From: Aquitalea magnusonii
GTDB lineage: Bacteria > Pseudomonadota > Gammaproteobacteria > Burkholderiales > Chromobacteriaceae
Assembly: GCF_003202035.1 (NCBI RefSeq)
Contig: NZ_QJKC01000015.1
Coordinates: 55,375 to 119,374, forward strand
Direction: 5' to 3'
Length of the DNA stretch: 64,000 nt
Position 1 is the first letter of the stretch. Each line of letters begins with the position of its first letter. The notes under the pieces were generated by a model. That model did no database searches. It was not told the origin of the DNA and saw nothing but the letters and a program-made list of their open reading frames with translations. The position numbers and the translations under genes are program-made. Below, one piece after another: positions 1 through 9,240 of this stretch.

Positions 1-336
1 AAGTGTATCCATTATCCATTACCGGGCAGTTCTGGCAGCAGGATTTGCTGCAAAGCTGTCATAAGTCTGCAAGACAAGGCAGTTAATGGCACTACCCGAC
101 CAATAATCCGGTAGAAATTGCCAAAAAAACGCAATGCCATGCCTATTTGACCGCAGTTTGCCCTGGTGCAAGCCTGGCTCACCCGGATGCAAGCCAATGC
201 AACAACCTGCCATGACAGCAGACTGAATCAGCGGCAGGCGTGGATGCTGGCATCGCCAGACATGGCGGGGAAAGCCACAGGCATGGCAGTCGGCCGGGAA
301 CCGCCGCAGCGGCCAGGCAGGCGGCAATGCCGCTGC
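1..336. other. Left-edge stretch without a supported gene
   Basis: No frame here has a plausible start, ribosome binding site and recognisable protein. The open frames over it are Arg/Cys/His-rich shadows that run on into the antisense of the LysR gene at 337-1233. I see no clear terminator or repeat. It may be the 3' flank of a gene outside the window. Confidence 0.5.
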
Positions 337-1233
337 TCAATCCCAATAGCCCGGTGCGGTATAAATCTGCCGCAGATGCTCGATGAAATGCCGCACCCGT
401 GCCGGCAGAAAGCGTCGCTGCGGCACCACCGCATACACCGGGTAGTCCGGTGCGGCAAACTGGTCGAGCACCGTCACCAGCCGCCCTTCCGACACATCAT
501 CCTTCACTTCCCACAGCGAGCGCCAGGCCAGGCCCAGGCCCTGCAAGGCCCAGTCGTGCAGCACGGCACCGTCATTGCACTCCTGCCGCCCGGACACGCG
601 CAGGTTGATCAGCTCGCCATCGCGCTCGAAGCTCCAGCCACGGCTCTGGCTCTCGCCCAGCGACAGGCAGTTATGGCTGGCCAGCTCGTCCAGCGTACGT
701 GGAATGCCATGTCGAGCCAGATAGGCCGGCGAGGCCACCACCACGCGGCGGTTTTCCGCCAGTCGCATCGCCACCAGCGAGGAGTCGGCCAGATCAGAAA
801 TACGGATGGCGCAGTCGATGCGTTCGCGCTGCAAGTCGATCAGCCGGTCAGACAAGTCCAGTGTGACCCGGATATCCGGCTGCGCCAGCTGAAAGGCCGC
901 AATATGCGGGGCCACATGGCGCCGGCCAAACCCGGCTGGTGCCGACACGCGCAAATGGCCACGCGCCCGGCCGCTGCCGGAGGCCACCGCCGCCTCGGCC
1001 TCGGACAGCTCGGACAGGATGCGCTGGCAGTCTTCGAAAAACGCTGCCCCCTCCTGGGTCAGGGTCACGCTGCGCGTGGTACGCACCAGCAATTTCACCC
1101 CCAGCCGCTCCTCCAGCGCATCCAGCCGCCGCCCTATCATGGCCGGCACCACCCCTTGCTGGCGTGCAGCTGCCGACAGGCTGCCGTGATTGACCACAGC
1201 GACAAAGGTTTCCAGCTGCTTGAATTCGCTCAT
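337..1233 (-). CDS. LysR-family transcriptional regulator (CrgA-like)
   Basis: A 298-residue protein of normal LysR length. An N-terminal winged helix-turn-helix spans about residues 1-60 (SAAARQQGVVPAMIGRRLDALEERLG), followed by a periplasmic-binding-protein-like effector domain. The N-terminal pattern and the 'RFLPARVRHFIEHL' C-terminus fit the CrgA/AaeR-like LysR subgroup. It is transcribed divergently from aceB with a 148-bp gap, so aceB is a possible target, but such regulators often act elsewhere. The effector is unknown. A TTGATCAA palindrome lies in the gap at 1326-1333. Confidence 0.9.
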   Translation of the reverse strand: MSEFKQLETFVAVVNHGSLSAAARQQGVVPAMIGRRLDALEERLGVKLLVRTTRSVTLTQEGAAFFEDCQRILSELSEAEAAVASGSGRARGHLRVSAPAGFGRRHVAPHIAAFQLAQPDIRVTLDLSDRLIDLQRERIDCAIRISDLADSSLVAMRLAENRRVVVASPAYLARHGIPRTLDELASHNCLSLGESQSRGWSFERDGELINLRVSGRQECNDGAVLHDWALQGLGLAWRSLWEVKDDVSEGRLVTVLDQFAAPDYPVYAVVPQRRFLPARVRHFIEHLRQIYTAPGYWD

Positions 1234-1381
1234 TGCATACTTGAAAGTAAAAGATGTTATGCCTATTTATGCATTTTTTTTTACTGTTTGGCTAGATACA
1301 CTGGCTGTCATCGCAATGCAGCATTTTGATCAATCAGGACGGTAGTCCGCCGCCCACGGCAATTCAATCAGGAGCAAGCAC

Positions 1382-2977
1382 ATGGCTGTCACCCTTCCGC
1401 AAGGCGTGGAAATCCTCGCCCCGCTGACCCCGGCGTTTGAAGAAATCCTCACCACCGAGGCGCTGGCCTTTGTGGCCAAGCTGCACCGCCAGTTTGAAGC
1501 GCGCCGCCGCGAACTGATCGCCGCCCGCGTGGTACGCCAGGCCGAACTGGATGCCGGCAAGCTGCCGGACTTCCTGCCGGAAACCGCCGCCATCCGTGCT
1601 GGCGACTGGAAGATTGCCCCGCTGCCGCAGGATTTGCTGGACCGCCGCGTGGAAATCACCGGGCCGGTTGACCGCAAGATGATGATCAATGCGCTGAATT
1701 CCGGTGCCAAGAGCTTCATGGCCGACTTCGAGGACTCCAACTGTCCGAGCTGGGAAAACCAGATCAGCGGCCAGATCAATGTGCGCGATGCCTATCGCAA
1801 GACCATTTCCTTTGCCAATCCGGACGGCAAGCAATACCGCCTGAACGATAGCGTGGCCACGCTGATCCTGCGTCCGCGCGGCTGGCACCTGATGGAAAAG
1901 CATGTCACCGTGGATGGTGAGATTGTCTCGGGTTCGCTGTTCGACTTTGCCCTGTCCTTCTTCCACAACATCGCCTATCTGCAAAGCGTGGGCAGCGCCA
2001 CCTATTACTACCTGCCGAAGATGGAAGGCCATCTGGAAGCACGCCTGTGGAACGATGTATTCGTGTTTGCCCAGAACGAGCTGGGTATCCCGCAAGGCAC
2101 AATCAAGGCCACCGTACTGATCGAAACCATTCTCGCGGCTTTCGAGATGGACGAAATCCTCTACGAACTGCGCGAACACAGCTCCGGCCTGAATGCCGGC
2201 CGCTGGGACTACATTTTCAGCTGCATCAAGAAGTTCAAGCAGAACCGCGACTTCTGCCTGGCCAACCGCGCACAGATCACCATGACCGTGCCCTTCATGC
2301 GTGCCTATGCCCTGCTGCTGCTGAAAACCTGCCACCAGCGCAACGCACCGGCCATCGGCGGCATGGCGGCGCTGATTCCGATCAAGAACGATCCGGTTGC
2401 CAATGAAAAGGCACTGGGCGGTGTGAAGGCCGACAAGGACCGCGATGCCACCGACGGCTACGACGGCGGCTGGGTAGCGCACCCGGGGCTGGTGCCGATT
2501 GCCAACGAAGCCTTCAGCCGCGTGCTGGGCGATGCGCCTAACCAGATTGCCAAGCAGCGCCCGGATGTGAACGTTACCGCTGCCGATCTGCTGAACTTCC
2601 AGCCGGAAGCGCCGATCACCGAAGCCGGCCTGGCGATGAACATCAATGTGGGTATCCAGTATCTGGGCTCGTGGATTTCCGGCAACGGCTGCGTGCCCAT
2701 CCATAATCTGATGGAAGACGCTGCTACTGCAGAAATTTCCCGCTCGCAGATCTGGCAGTGGATTCGCAGCCCCAAGGGCGTGCTGGATGATGGCCGCAAG
2801 GTGACGGTGGAACTGTTCCGCGAACTGCAGGCCGCGGAAGTGGCCAAGCTGAAAGCCGAATACGGCAGCCGCTGGACCAAGCAATACGAAGACGCGGCCG
2901 GCATGTTCGACCTGCTGACCACCTCGGACGACTTTGTCGAGTTCCTGACCCTGCCAGGCTACGACTACATCGATTAA
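1382..2977 (+). CDS. aceB: Malate synthase A
   Basis: Condenses glyoxylate with acetyl-CoA to malate in the cytoplasm. The 531 residues match the A-type enzyme (about 530) rather than the longer G type (about 720). Family features include '[10 protein letters not shown]' near residue 117, '[11 protein letters not shown]' and '[10 protein letters not shown]'. The start follows a GGAG box at 1371-1374. No isocitrate lyase is nearby. Because this window also encodes glyoxylate production from urate, aceB may serve as an outlet for purine-derived glyoxylate as well as the glyoxylate shunt. A strong terminator follows at 3020-3047. Confidence 0.97.
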   Translation: MAVTLPQGVEILAPLTPAFEEILTTEALAFVAKLHRQFEARRRELIAARVVRQAELDAGKLPDFLPETAAIRAGDWKIAPLPQDLLDRRVEITGPVDRKMMINALNSGAKSFMADFEDSNCPSWENQISGQINVRDAYRKTISFANPDGKQYRLNDSVATLILRPRGWHLMEKHVTVDGEIVSGSLFDFALSFFHNIAYLQSVGSATYYYLPKMEGHLEARLWNDVFVFAQNELGIPQGTIKATVLIETILAAFEMDEILYELREHSSGLNAGRWDYIFSCIKKFKQNRDFCLANRAQITMTVPFMRAYALLLLKTCHQRNAPAIGGMAALIPIKNDPVANEKALGGVKADKDRDATDGYDGGWVAHPGLVPIANEAFSRVLGDAPNQIAKQRPDVNVTAADLLNFQPEAPITEAGLAMNINVGIQYLGSWISGNGCVPIHNLMEDAATAEISRSQIWQWIRSPKGVLDDGRKVTVELFRELQAAEVAKLKAEYGSRWTKQYEDAAGMFDLLTTSDDFVEFLTLPGYDYID

Positions 2978-3019
2978 ACGATCGACCCTATAGCTGGCAA
3001 TTTGCCAGCTTACACTCAT

Positions 3020-3047
3020 GCGGCCCGTGATCCGGGCCGCTTTTTTT
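3020..3047 (+). terminator. Rho-independent terminator of aceB
   Basis: The perfect stem GCGGCCCG/CGGGCCGC with a 5-nt loop is followed by seven T. A second short inverted repeat (AGCTGGCAA/TTTGCCAGCT) lies just upstream at about 2993-3011. Confidence 0.9.
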
Positions 3048-3202
3048 ATGCCTACCCGCCGAATCGGCAACTTCCTGTCTCCAATATCCAATTTCAGCCA
3101 TTTTATTGCGCACCGCAGCAAGAAAAATCTTTGGCATTGGAATAAAATTGCGCGAAATAAACATTTTCCAAAAAAATCTATCCTGACTCACAAGGAAACG
3201 CC

Positions 3203-4162
3203 ATGTCCCTACGCCATCGCCAACTGCTGGCCGCTGCCGCTGCCGTGTTGTCCCTGTCTGCCGCCGCGGCGGAAATGCAATCTGTCGCCATTACCGCCAT
3301 CGTCGATCACCCGGCACTGGACGCTGCACGCAAGGGCATCACCGATGAACTGAAAGCCGCCGGCTACGGTGAAGACAAGGTCAAGGTGCAATACCAGAGC
3401 GCCCAGGGCAACCCGGCCACGGCCGGCCAGATCGCCCGCAAATTCGTCGGTGACAAGCCGGACGTCGCCGTCGCCATCGCCACCCCGTCCGCCCAGGCCC
3501 TGGTGGCCGCCAGCAAGACCCTGCCCATCGTGTTCACTGCCGTCACCGATCCGGTGGCTGCCAAGCTGGTGAGCAGCTGGAAACCCAGTGGCAGCAATGT
3601 CACCGGTGTATCCGACATGCTGCCGCTGGGCCCGCAGGTGGACCTGATCCTGAAAGTGAAACCGGCCGCCAAACGCATCGGCATGGTTTATAGCCCGGGT
3701 GAAGTCAACTCCACCATCGTGGCCAAAGAGCTGAAGGCCGAGCTGGCCAAGCGCGGCATGACCCTGGTGGAAGCCCCGGCCGCCCGTACCGTCGACGTGG
3801 CCCCGGCCGCCAAGAGCCTGATCGGCAAGGTGGATGCCATCTACACCAGCACCGACAACAATGTGGTGTCCACTTACGAATCGCTGGTGGCCGTGGCCAA
3901 CCAGGCCAAACTGCCGCTGATTGCCTCGGATACCGATTCGGTCAAGCGTGGTGCCATCGCCGCCCTGGGCATGAACTACTACGACATGGGCCGCCAGACC
4001 GGCAAGATCGTCATCCGCATCCTGAAGGGTGAAAAGCCCGGCAGCATTGCCCCGGAAGTGGGCAGCAAGCTGAGCCTGACCGTTAACCCGTCTGCCGCCA
4101 TGAAGCAAGGTGCCCCGCTGTCAGCCACCCTGCTGAAAGAAGCCCAGAACACCGTCAAGTAA
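3203..4162 (+). CDS. ABC transporter substrate-binding protein (ABC_sub_bind/TrpX-like)
   Basis: 319 residues. An N-terminal signal peptide (MSLRHRQLLAAAAAVLSLSAAAAEM) precedes a periplasmic-binding fold of the ABC_sub_bind family, with 'IVDHPALDAARKGITDEL', 'IATPSAQAL', 'VFTAVTDPVAAKLV' and 'GMNYYDMGRQTG'. This family includes streptococcal TrpX, and many members are annotated without a known substrate. It is the first gene of a three-gene importer with the permease and ATPase downstream. The start is the ATG after AAGGAAACGCC. The substrate (aromatic amino acid or other) cannot be decided from sequence. Confidence 0.92.
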   Translation: MSLRHRQLLAAAAAVLSLSAAAAEMQSVAITAIVDHPALDAARKGITDELKAAGYGEDKVKVQYQSAQGNPATAGQIARKFVGDKPDVAVAIATPSAQALVAASKTLPIVFTAVTDPVAAKLVSSWKPSGSNVTGVSDMLPLGPQVDLILKVKPAAKRIGMVYSPGEVNSTIVAKELKAELAKRGMTLVEAPAARTVDVAPAAKSLIGKVDAIYTSTDNNVVSTYESLVAVANQAKLPLIASDTDSVKRGAIAALGMNYYDMGRQTGKIVIRILKGEKPGSIAPEVGSKLSLTVNPSAAMKQGAPLSATLLKEAQNTVK

Positions 4163-4181
4163 GCAATAGCTGCGCAGCCCT

Positions 4182-4209
4182 GCCCTGATGGCCTGATGGC
4201 CGTCGGGGC
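4182..4209 (+). terminator. Stable intra-operon hairpin (possible partial terminator)
   Basis: A 12-bp stem (GCCCTGATGGCC with GGCCGTCGGGGC, two G-U pairs) and a TGAT loop lie between the binding-protein gene and the permease gene, followed only by TTT. Such hairpins often give the binding-protein transcript higher abundance than the membrane components. That role is inferred. Confidence 0.45.
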
Positions 4210-4293
4210 TTTGTCCGTCATCACCGCCCTGCCTGCCCTGGCAGGGCCCGCCGGCTCCCCCATCCGGGCAGCCGGTTTGTCGTAGAGGTTTTC

Positions 4294-5196
4294 ATGTCCC
4301 TGATTTCACTGATGGGCGCGCTGGAAATCGGCCTGATCTTTGCGCTGGTCGCACTGGGCGTGCTGATTTCCTTTCGCCTGCTCAATTTCCCCGATCTCAC
4401 CGCCGACGGCAGCTTCCCGCTGGGCGGTGCCGTCGCCGCCGTATTGATTGCCGGCGGCCATGACCCGTGGCTGGCCTGTGGCCTGGCCGCCATCGCCGGC
4501 GCCGCCGCCGGCTGGCTCACCGCCTGGCTGAACGTCCGCCTGGGCATACTGCAATTGCTGGCCAGCATCCTGGTGATGATTGCGCTGTACTCGATCAACC
4601 TGCGCATCATGGGCGCGCCCAATATCGCGCTGATCGGCCTGCCCACTGTGTTCACCCCCTTTGTCAGCACCGTCAATGACAATGCCTGGCTGATCCAGCC
4701 GGCGGTACTGGCCGTCATCGTGGTGTTGGCCAAGCTGTTGCTGGATGCCTTCTTTGCCTCCGAAGCCGGACTGGCGCTGCGCGCCACCGGCGCCAATCCG
4801 CGCATGGCGCGTGCCCAGGGCATCTCCACCGACCGCATGACCCTGGCCGGCATGGCGCTATCCAATGCGCTGATTGCCCTGGCCGGCGCCCTCTATGTGC
4901 AAACCCAGGGCGGTGCCGACATTTCCATGGGTATCGGCACCATCGTGGTCGGCCTGGCGGCGGTGATCATTGGCGAAACCCTGCTGCCACCACGCAGCCT
5001 GTGGCTGGTGACCCTGGCCACCGTGCTGGGCGCCCTGCTCTATCGCCTGCTGATTGCCCTGGCCCTGAATGCCGACTTCATCGGCCTGCAAGCGCAGGAC
5101 CTGAACCTCATTACCGCCGTGCTGGTGGGTCTGGCGCTGGTACTGCCCAAGATCAAGGCCAAACTGCGCAACAAGCAAGGAGGACGCACCGCATGA
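4294..5196 (+). CDS. ABC transporter permease (TrpY-like)
   Basis: 300 residues, highly hydrophobic, with about eight membrane segments and a branched-chain-type permease layout ('LNFPDLTADGSFPLGGAVAAVLI' near residue 30; 'ALRATGANPRMARAQGISTDRMTLAGMALSNALIALAGALY' near the ATPase-contact loop). It forms the inner-membrane channel for the upstream binding protein. The last codons overlap the ATPase start (ATGA, 5193-5196), indicating translational coupling. The 131-bp gap from the preceding gene contains a hairpin. Confidence 0.93.
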   Translation: MSLISLMGALEIGLIFALVALGVLISFRLLNFPDLTADGSFPLGGAVAAVLIAGGHDPWLACGLAAIAGAAAGWLTAWLNVRLGILQLLASILVMIALYSINLRIMGAPNIALIGLPTVFTPFVSTVNDNAWLIQPAVLAVIVVLAKLLLDAFFASEAGLALRATGANPRMARAQGISTDRMTLAGMALSNALIALAGALYVQTQGGADISMGIGTIVVGLAAVIIGETLLPPRSLWLVTLATVLGALLYRLLIALALNADFIGLQAQDLNLITAVLVGLALVLPKIKAKLRNKQGGRTA

Positions 5197-5987
5197 TGCG
5201 CGCCGACAATCTGTTCAAAACCTTCAACCCCGGTACGCCGCTGGAAAACCCGGTGCTGCGCGGCCTGTCGCTCACCATCGAATCCGGCCAGTTCGTCACC
5301 GTGATCGGTAGCAATGGCGCGGGCAAATCCACCTTTCTCAATGCCATCAGCGGCGACATCAGCCCGGATAGCGGCAGCCTGTTTATCGATGGCCAGGATG
5401 TGACGCGCCAGACGGCCTGGCAACGCGCCGGGCTGGTAGCCCGTGTGTTCCAGGACCCGCTGGCCGGCACCTGCGAAGGCCTGTCCATCGAGGAAAACCT
5501 GGCGCTGGCCATGCAGCGCGGCCAGGGGCGCGGTCTGTCACGGGCAGTGAAAGCCAGCTATCGCGAACAATTCCGCGCCAAGCTGGCCACCCTGCAACTG
5601 GGGCTGGAAAACCGGCTGGGCGACCGCATGGGCCTGCTCTCCGGTGGCCAGCGCCAGGCAGTGAGCCTGCTGATGGCGTCCTTGCAGCCTTCGCGCCTGT
5701 TGCTGCTGGACGAGCACACCGCTGCGCTCGACCCCAAAACCGCCGCCTTCGTGCTGCAACTGACCGACCGCATCGTCAGCGAAAACCAGCTGACCGCGCT
5801 GATGGTGACCCACTCCATGCGCCAGGCGCTGGATCATGGCCATCGCACCGTGATGCTGCATCAGGGCCGGGTGGTGCTGGATGTCAGCGGTGAGGAGCGC
5901 AGCCGCATGGATGTGCCCGACCTGCTGGCCATGTTCGAGCAGACACGGGGCGAAAAGCTGGACGACGACGCCCTGTTGCTGGGCTGA
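5193..5987 (+). CDS. ABC transporter ATP-binding protein (TrpZ-like)
   Basis: 264 residues from the ATG that overlaps the permease stop; a longer upstream frame exists but is the permease's shadow. Walker A is GSNGAGKST, the signature is LSGGQRQAVSLLM, and Walker B is RLLLLDEHTAALDP. The H-loop lies in 'ALMVTHSMRQALDHG'. The Glu-His after the Walker B Asp ('DEHTAALDP') is typical of this transporter class. It powers the importer of 3203-5196. A long hairpin at 6001-6031 follows. Confidence 0.94.
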   Translation: MMRADNLFKTFNPGTPLENPVLRGLSLTIESGQFVTVIGSNGAGKSTFLNAISGDISPDSGSLFIDGQDVTRQTAWQRAGLVARVFQDPLAGTCEGLSIEENLALAMQRGQGRGLSRAVKASYREQFRAKLATLQLGLENRLGDRMGLLSGGQRQAVSLLMASLQPSRLLLLDEHTAALDPKTAAFVLQLTDRIVSENQLTALMVTHSMRQALDHGHRTVMLHQGRVVLDVSGEERSRMDVPDLLAMFEQTRGEKLDDDALLLG

Positions 5988-6000
5988 GCCTGCGCAAGAT

Positions 6001-6031
6001 CGTTGGCTGGGACGGCACAGCCCAGCCAACG
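6001..6031 (+). terminator. Hairpin after the ABC transporter operon
   Basis: A perfect 11-bp stem CGTTGGCTGGG/CCCAGCCAACG with a 9-nt loop begins 13 nt after the ATPase stop codon. The following T tract is weak (ACCATTTTCTT), so termination may be partial. Confidence 0.6.
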
Positions 6032-6112
6032 ACCATTTTCTTGTCATAAAAACGAACCTTCTGCAGCAACTCTGCTCAAAAGCCTGTTTGAAAACATCAG
6101 CAGGGAGCTTGC

Positions 6113-6808
6113 ATGAACAACTACCTCATCCCCGCCCTGATCTGGGCCAGCCTGTCCGGGGTGTCGGCCATGGCCAGCGCGGCCGACACTATCGAATTGC
6201 GTCTTTCCGCCTCAGCCCAGCAGGAAGTGGCCAATGACCAGCTGCAGGCCACACTGTATTTGCAGGACAGGAGCGAGCAGCCCGCGCTGCTGGCAGACCA
6301 CCTGAACAAGGGCATTGCCCGTGGCCTGGCGGCCGGCAAGGCCTACCCGCAGGTGGAGCTGAGTAGCGGCAGCTACAATAGCTGGCCCAGCTATGACAAA
6401 GGCGGCAAGATCAATGGCTGGCAAGGCCGGGCGGAAATCCGCCTGAAAAGCCGCAACATGACGCAGGCGGCGGAACTGGTCGCACAATTGCAAAAAACCA
6501 TGCTGCTGGAGGGTGTGCAGTTCAGTGTTTCCGATAATGCCCGCCGCGCCGCTGAAAAAGCCATGATTCCGGCCGCACTGGCAGAAATGCAGCAACAAGC
6601 CGATATCACCGCCAAAACCCTGGGGAAAAGCCGGGTCACCATCAAGGAACTGGAATTCGGCAATGCCGCCCCGGCTTATCGCCCCCCCATGCTGATGCGG
6701 GCCGCCGCCGCGCCCATGGCCAAGGAGATGGATGTGGCCCAGCCAGACTGGCAGCCGGGGCAAAGCCAGCTGCAGCTGCAGATTACCGGCAAGATCGAAC
6801 TCGACTAG
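6113..6808 (+). CDS. Periplasmic SIMPL-domain (DUF541) protein
   Basis: 231 residues. It has a signal peptide (about residues 1-24, ending ASAADT) and then a SIMPL/DUF541 domain, seen in 'ELRLSASAQQEVANDQLQATLYLQ', 'SSGSYNSWPSYDKGGKINGWQGRAEIRLKS' and a long helix before the C-terminal 'LQLQITGKIELD'. The family is named for a mouse IRAK-binding protein; bacterial members are periplasmic or outer-membrane proteins linked to oxidative stress (YggE), with no firm biochemical role. It stands alone, with a terminator at 6866-6890. Confidence 0.85.
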   Translation: MNNYLIPALIWASLSGVSAMASAADTIELRLSASAQQEVANDQLQATLYLQDRSEQPALLADHLNKGIARGLAAGKAYPQVELSSGSYNSWPSYDKGGKINGWQGRAEIRLKSRNMTQAAELVAQLQKTMLLEGVQFSVSDNARRAAEKAMIPAALAEMQQQADITAKTLGKSRVTIKELEFGNAAPAYRPPMLMRAAAAPMAKEMDVAQPDWQPGQSQLQLQITGKIELD

Positions 6809-6865
6809 CTCACACTCAACTAGGGCTTTATGCATGCGCAGCCATGCGCTAAAGTAAGCACATAA

Positions 6866-6890
6866 CGGGCTGAGTTCATCAGCCCGCTTT
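6866..6890 (+). terminator. Terminator after the SIMPL gene
   Basis: The 8-bp stem CGGGCTGA/TCAGCCCG with loop GTTCA is followed by CTTTTA. Confidence 0.6.
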
Positions 6891-6916
6891 TACGACCCGC
6901 CGAGCACCCTACCACC

Positions 6917-7528
6917 ATGAAACTGATTGCCTCCCTCACCAGCCCGTATGCCCGCAAGGTACGCATCGTGCTGGCCGACAAGAAGATTGATTGCCCGCTG
7001 GAAGAGGACATGCCATGGAATCCGGACAGCCAGGTCCCGCATTACAATCCACTGGGCAAGGTCCCCGTGCTGGAGCTGGATGACGGCAGCACCCTGTTCG
7101 ATTCACGGGTCATCGTGGAATACCTGGACAATATCTCGCCGGTGGCGCGCCTGCTACCGCAGGAAAACCGCCGCCTGATCAACACCCGCCGCTGGGAAGC
7201 GCTGGCCGATGGCATCACCGATGCTGTGGTGGCCATCGTGCTGGAGCAGCGCCGCCCGGCCGACAAGCAGATGCCGGAGTGGATTGCCCGCCAGCAGGAC
7301 AAGGTAGACCGCGGCCTGGCCGCCCTGTCCAGCGACCTGGGTGAACGCCAGTGGTGCAATGGCGAGAGCTACAGCCTGGCCGATATCGCCGTCGGCTGCT
7401 GCCTGGCCTATCTGGATTTCCGCTTCCCCGCCATCGACTGGCGTGCCAGCTATCCCAATCTGGCCACCCTGCTGGAACGCTTGTCCACCCGTCAGTCTTT
7501 CATCGATACCCAGCCACCCGCAGTCTGA
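6917..7528 (+). CDS. Glutathione S-transferase family protein
   Basis: 203 residues. An N-terminal thioredoxin fold ('SLTSPYARKVRIVLADKKI', 'NPLGKVPVLELDDGSTLFDSRVIVEYLD') is followed by an all-helical C-terminal domain with 'SLADIAVGCCLAYLDFRFPAIDWR'. The Ser-Pro-Tyr near residue 10 places the likely catalytic Ser/Tyr as in beta/zeta-like bacterial GSTs. The Q-x-P-x-x-x-P loop and D-S pair for glutathione binding are readable. The substrate is unknown. A second GST lies 1.7 kb away at 9241-9846. Confidence 0.92.
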   Translation: MKLIASLTSPYARKVRIVLADKKIDCPLEEDMPWNPDSQVPHYNPLGKVPVLELDDGSTLFDSRVIVEYLDNISPVARLLPQENRRLINTRRWEALADGITDAVVAIVLEQRRPADKQMPEWIARQQDKVDRGLAALSSDLGERQWCNGESYSLADIAVGCCLAYLDFRFPAIDWRASYPNLATLLERLSTRQSFIDTQPPAV

Positions 7529-7540
7529 GCCAGGCACATG

Positions 7541-7567
7541 AAAAAACCGGGCCAGTCCCGGTTTTTT
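7541..7567. terminator. Bidirectional terminator between GST and ynfA
   Basis: AAAAAACCGGG, loop CCAGT, CCCGGTTTTTT. It serves the converging GST (+) and ynfA (-). Confidence 0.85.
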
Positions 7568-7584
7568 GTTGCGCCCCCCCACGC

Positions 7585-7917
7585 TCATGCCTGCCGCGGT
7601 GCCAGCATGATGATGCCCATCCCCAGCAGCGCCAGCGTGGCCCCCAGCACATCCCACAGTCCCGGCCGCACCCCATCGACCAGCCACAGCCACAGCAAGG
7701 CCACCACCACGTAGACACCGCCATAAGCAGCATAGACACGCCCCGCCGCGGCCGGATGCAGGGTCAGCAGCCAGACAAACAGCAGGAGTGCCAGCGCCGC
7801 CGGCAGCAACAGCCAGACCGAGCCCTGCTGCTTCAGCCACAACCAGGGCAGATAGCAGCCGGTAATCTCGGCCAGAGCGGTCAGGCCAAACAACAGCAAT
7901 AACTTCAACAAGGCCAC
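7585..7917 (-). CDS. ynfA: YnfA/UPF0060 family small membrane protein
   Basis: 110 residues with four membrane segments. The family signature '[32 protein letters not shown]' is readable. The start is GTG at 7917, preceded by AAGGAAAAC on the minus strand. E. coli YnfA is an SMR-like inner-membrane protein; efflux activity has been proposed for some members, but the substrate here is unknown. It ends 17 nt from the bidirectional terminator at 7541-7567. Confidence 0.9.
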   Translation of the reverse strand: MALLKLLLLFGLTALAEITGCYLPWLWLKQQGSVWLLLPAALALLLFVWLLTLHPAAAGRVYAAYGGVYVVVALLWLWLVDGVRPGLWDVLGATLALLGMGIIMLAPRQA

Positions 7918-7960
7918 AAATGTTTTCCTTTAGTCGATTTTCCCGGCGCCGCTGGCAAGG

Positions 7961-8860
7961 TCAGTGGGCGGCCTGTGCCAATTCCTGTTGATACGCGGCC
8001 ACTTCTTCTGCCATCCAGCCGGCAAAATCACGCTGTTTGCGCTGCGAACTCTCCCGCGCCGGCCACACCAGCCAGTGCGGGTAAGGATAAGACACCACGA
8101 TATCACTCAGCTGCACCAGCGTGCCGGCTTGCAAGGCGGCATGCACCAGGCTGCGCCGCTCCAGCGCCACCCCCTGCCCCTGCTGTACCGCCTGCAGCAC
8201 CAGATTGGAATCGTTGATCCACAAACCGGCCTGGGCCGGCTCGGCCACGCCGGCAGCCTGACACCAGCCCATCCAGCTCTCCACCGTACGCACCACCGGC
8301 CCGGCCACGATCTCGGCCGGCGTGCGCGGCAACCGCCCTTGACGGAAGCTTGGCGCAGCCACCACCACCAGTTCGTCATCAAACAAATGCTGTTGTTGCA
8401 GCCCCTCCCAATCGCCCTGCCCCATGCGGATGCCGATATCCACCAGCCCCTGGCGCAAATCCTGGATATCCAGGCTGGCACGCAGGCTGATGCGGTAGTG
8501 CGGGAAACGCGCCTGAAAGCGTGGCAGGCGCGGCAGCAGCCAGTGCGCGCCAAAGGAAGGCAGCACCGCCAGCACCAGCTCGCCATCGCGCGGCCGTGCC
8601 TGTACCAATCGTGTAGCCTCGGTTAATTCTGCCAGACCGACCCGCACCTGCAGCGCATACAGCCGGCCATCTTCGGTCAGGCGCAAACCACGCCCCTCAC
8701 GCACAAACAACACCACACCCAGCAAGTCCTCCAGCTGGCGTATTTGCTGGCTGATGGCCGAGTGGGTGACATGCAGCTCGCTGGCGGCCAGGGTGACGCT
8801 ACCCAGGCGGGCCAGTGCTTCGAAACTGCGCAGGGCAGATAGGGGTGGCAAGGCTCTCAT
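7961..8860 (-). CDS. LysR-family transcriptional regulator (GcvA-like)
   Basis: 299 residues. The N-terminal HTH 'PLSALRSFEALARLGSVTLAASELHVTHSAISQQIRQLEDLLG' is the GcvA-type signature, followed by a type-2 periplasmic-binding effector domain. It is divergent from the DUF2917 and GST genes at 8955-9846 with a 94-bp gap, which makes those two genes its most likely targets (inference). The effector is unknown. Confidence 0.92.
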   Translation of the reverse strand: MRALPPLSALRSFEALARLGSVTLAASELHVTHSAISQQIRQLEDLLGVVLFVREGRGLRLTEDGRLYALQVRVGLAELTEATRLVQARPRDGELVLAVLPSFGAHWLLPRLPRFQARFPHYRISLRASLDIQDLRQGLVDIGIRMGQGDWEGLQQQHLFDDELVVVAAPSFRQGRLPRTPAEIVAGPVVRTVESWMGWCQAAGVAEPAQAGLWINDSNLVLQAVQQGQGVALERRSLVHAALQAGTLVQLSDIVVSYPYPHWLVWPARESSQRKQRDFAGWMAEEVAAYQQELAQAAH

Positions 8861-8954
8861 GTAAGAAAAACTAACATGAATTCCAAATAAATATCAATTT
8901 TCCGCAGCCAGCCCGACGCTTATAGTGAACTCACCCCCACGCAAGGAGATGACC

Positions 8955-9224
8955 ATGGCCCATTCATTACGGCTGGAACTGGCGGATGGCGAACTGCTGG
9001 TGCTACAGCTTGCCCGGCGCTGCCAGCTGTTTGCCCGCAGCGGCGCGCACTGGCTGACCATTGATGGCCAGGACATTTGCCTGCACGATGGCGAAACCGT
9101 CGACCTGCCTGCCGGCAAATTATTGCTGGAGGGCCGTGGCCAGCTGGAGCTACGGCTCTGCGCCGAACAGGCAGCTGCGCAACATGCCTGGCTCAGCCTG
9201 GGCAGCCATTACCAAACCGTTTGA
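8955..9224 (+). CDS. DUF2917-domain protein
   Basis: 89 residues from ATG 8955. I chose this start because AAGGAG at 8943-8948 sits 6 nt upstream; an in-frame ATG at 8949 abuts the box. The sequence matches the small DUF2917 pattern: 'LELADGELLVLQLARRCQLFARSGAHWLTIDGQDICLHDGETVDLPAGKLLLEGRGQLELRL', probably a small beta-rich cupin-like fold. Function is unknown. In many beta- and gammaproteobacteria such genes lie opposite a GcvA-type LysR gene, as here. It is 16 nt ahead of the GST gene and probably co-transcribed. Confidence 0.8.
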   Translation: MAHSLRLELADGELLVLQLARRCQLFARSGAHWLTIDGQDICLHDGETVDLPAGKLLLEGRGQLELRLCAEQAAAQHAWLSLGSHYQTV

Positions 9225-9240
9225 ACCGGAAAGGATGATC

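Noticed and set aside
1364..3121. 585-residue minus-strand open frame opposite aceB
   Set aside because: Gln/His/Gly-rich composition typical of a GC-rich antisense frame; aceB on the plus strand is unmistakable.
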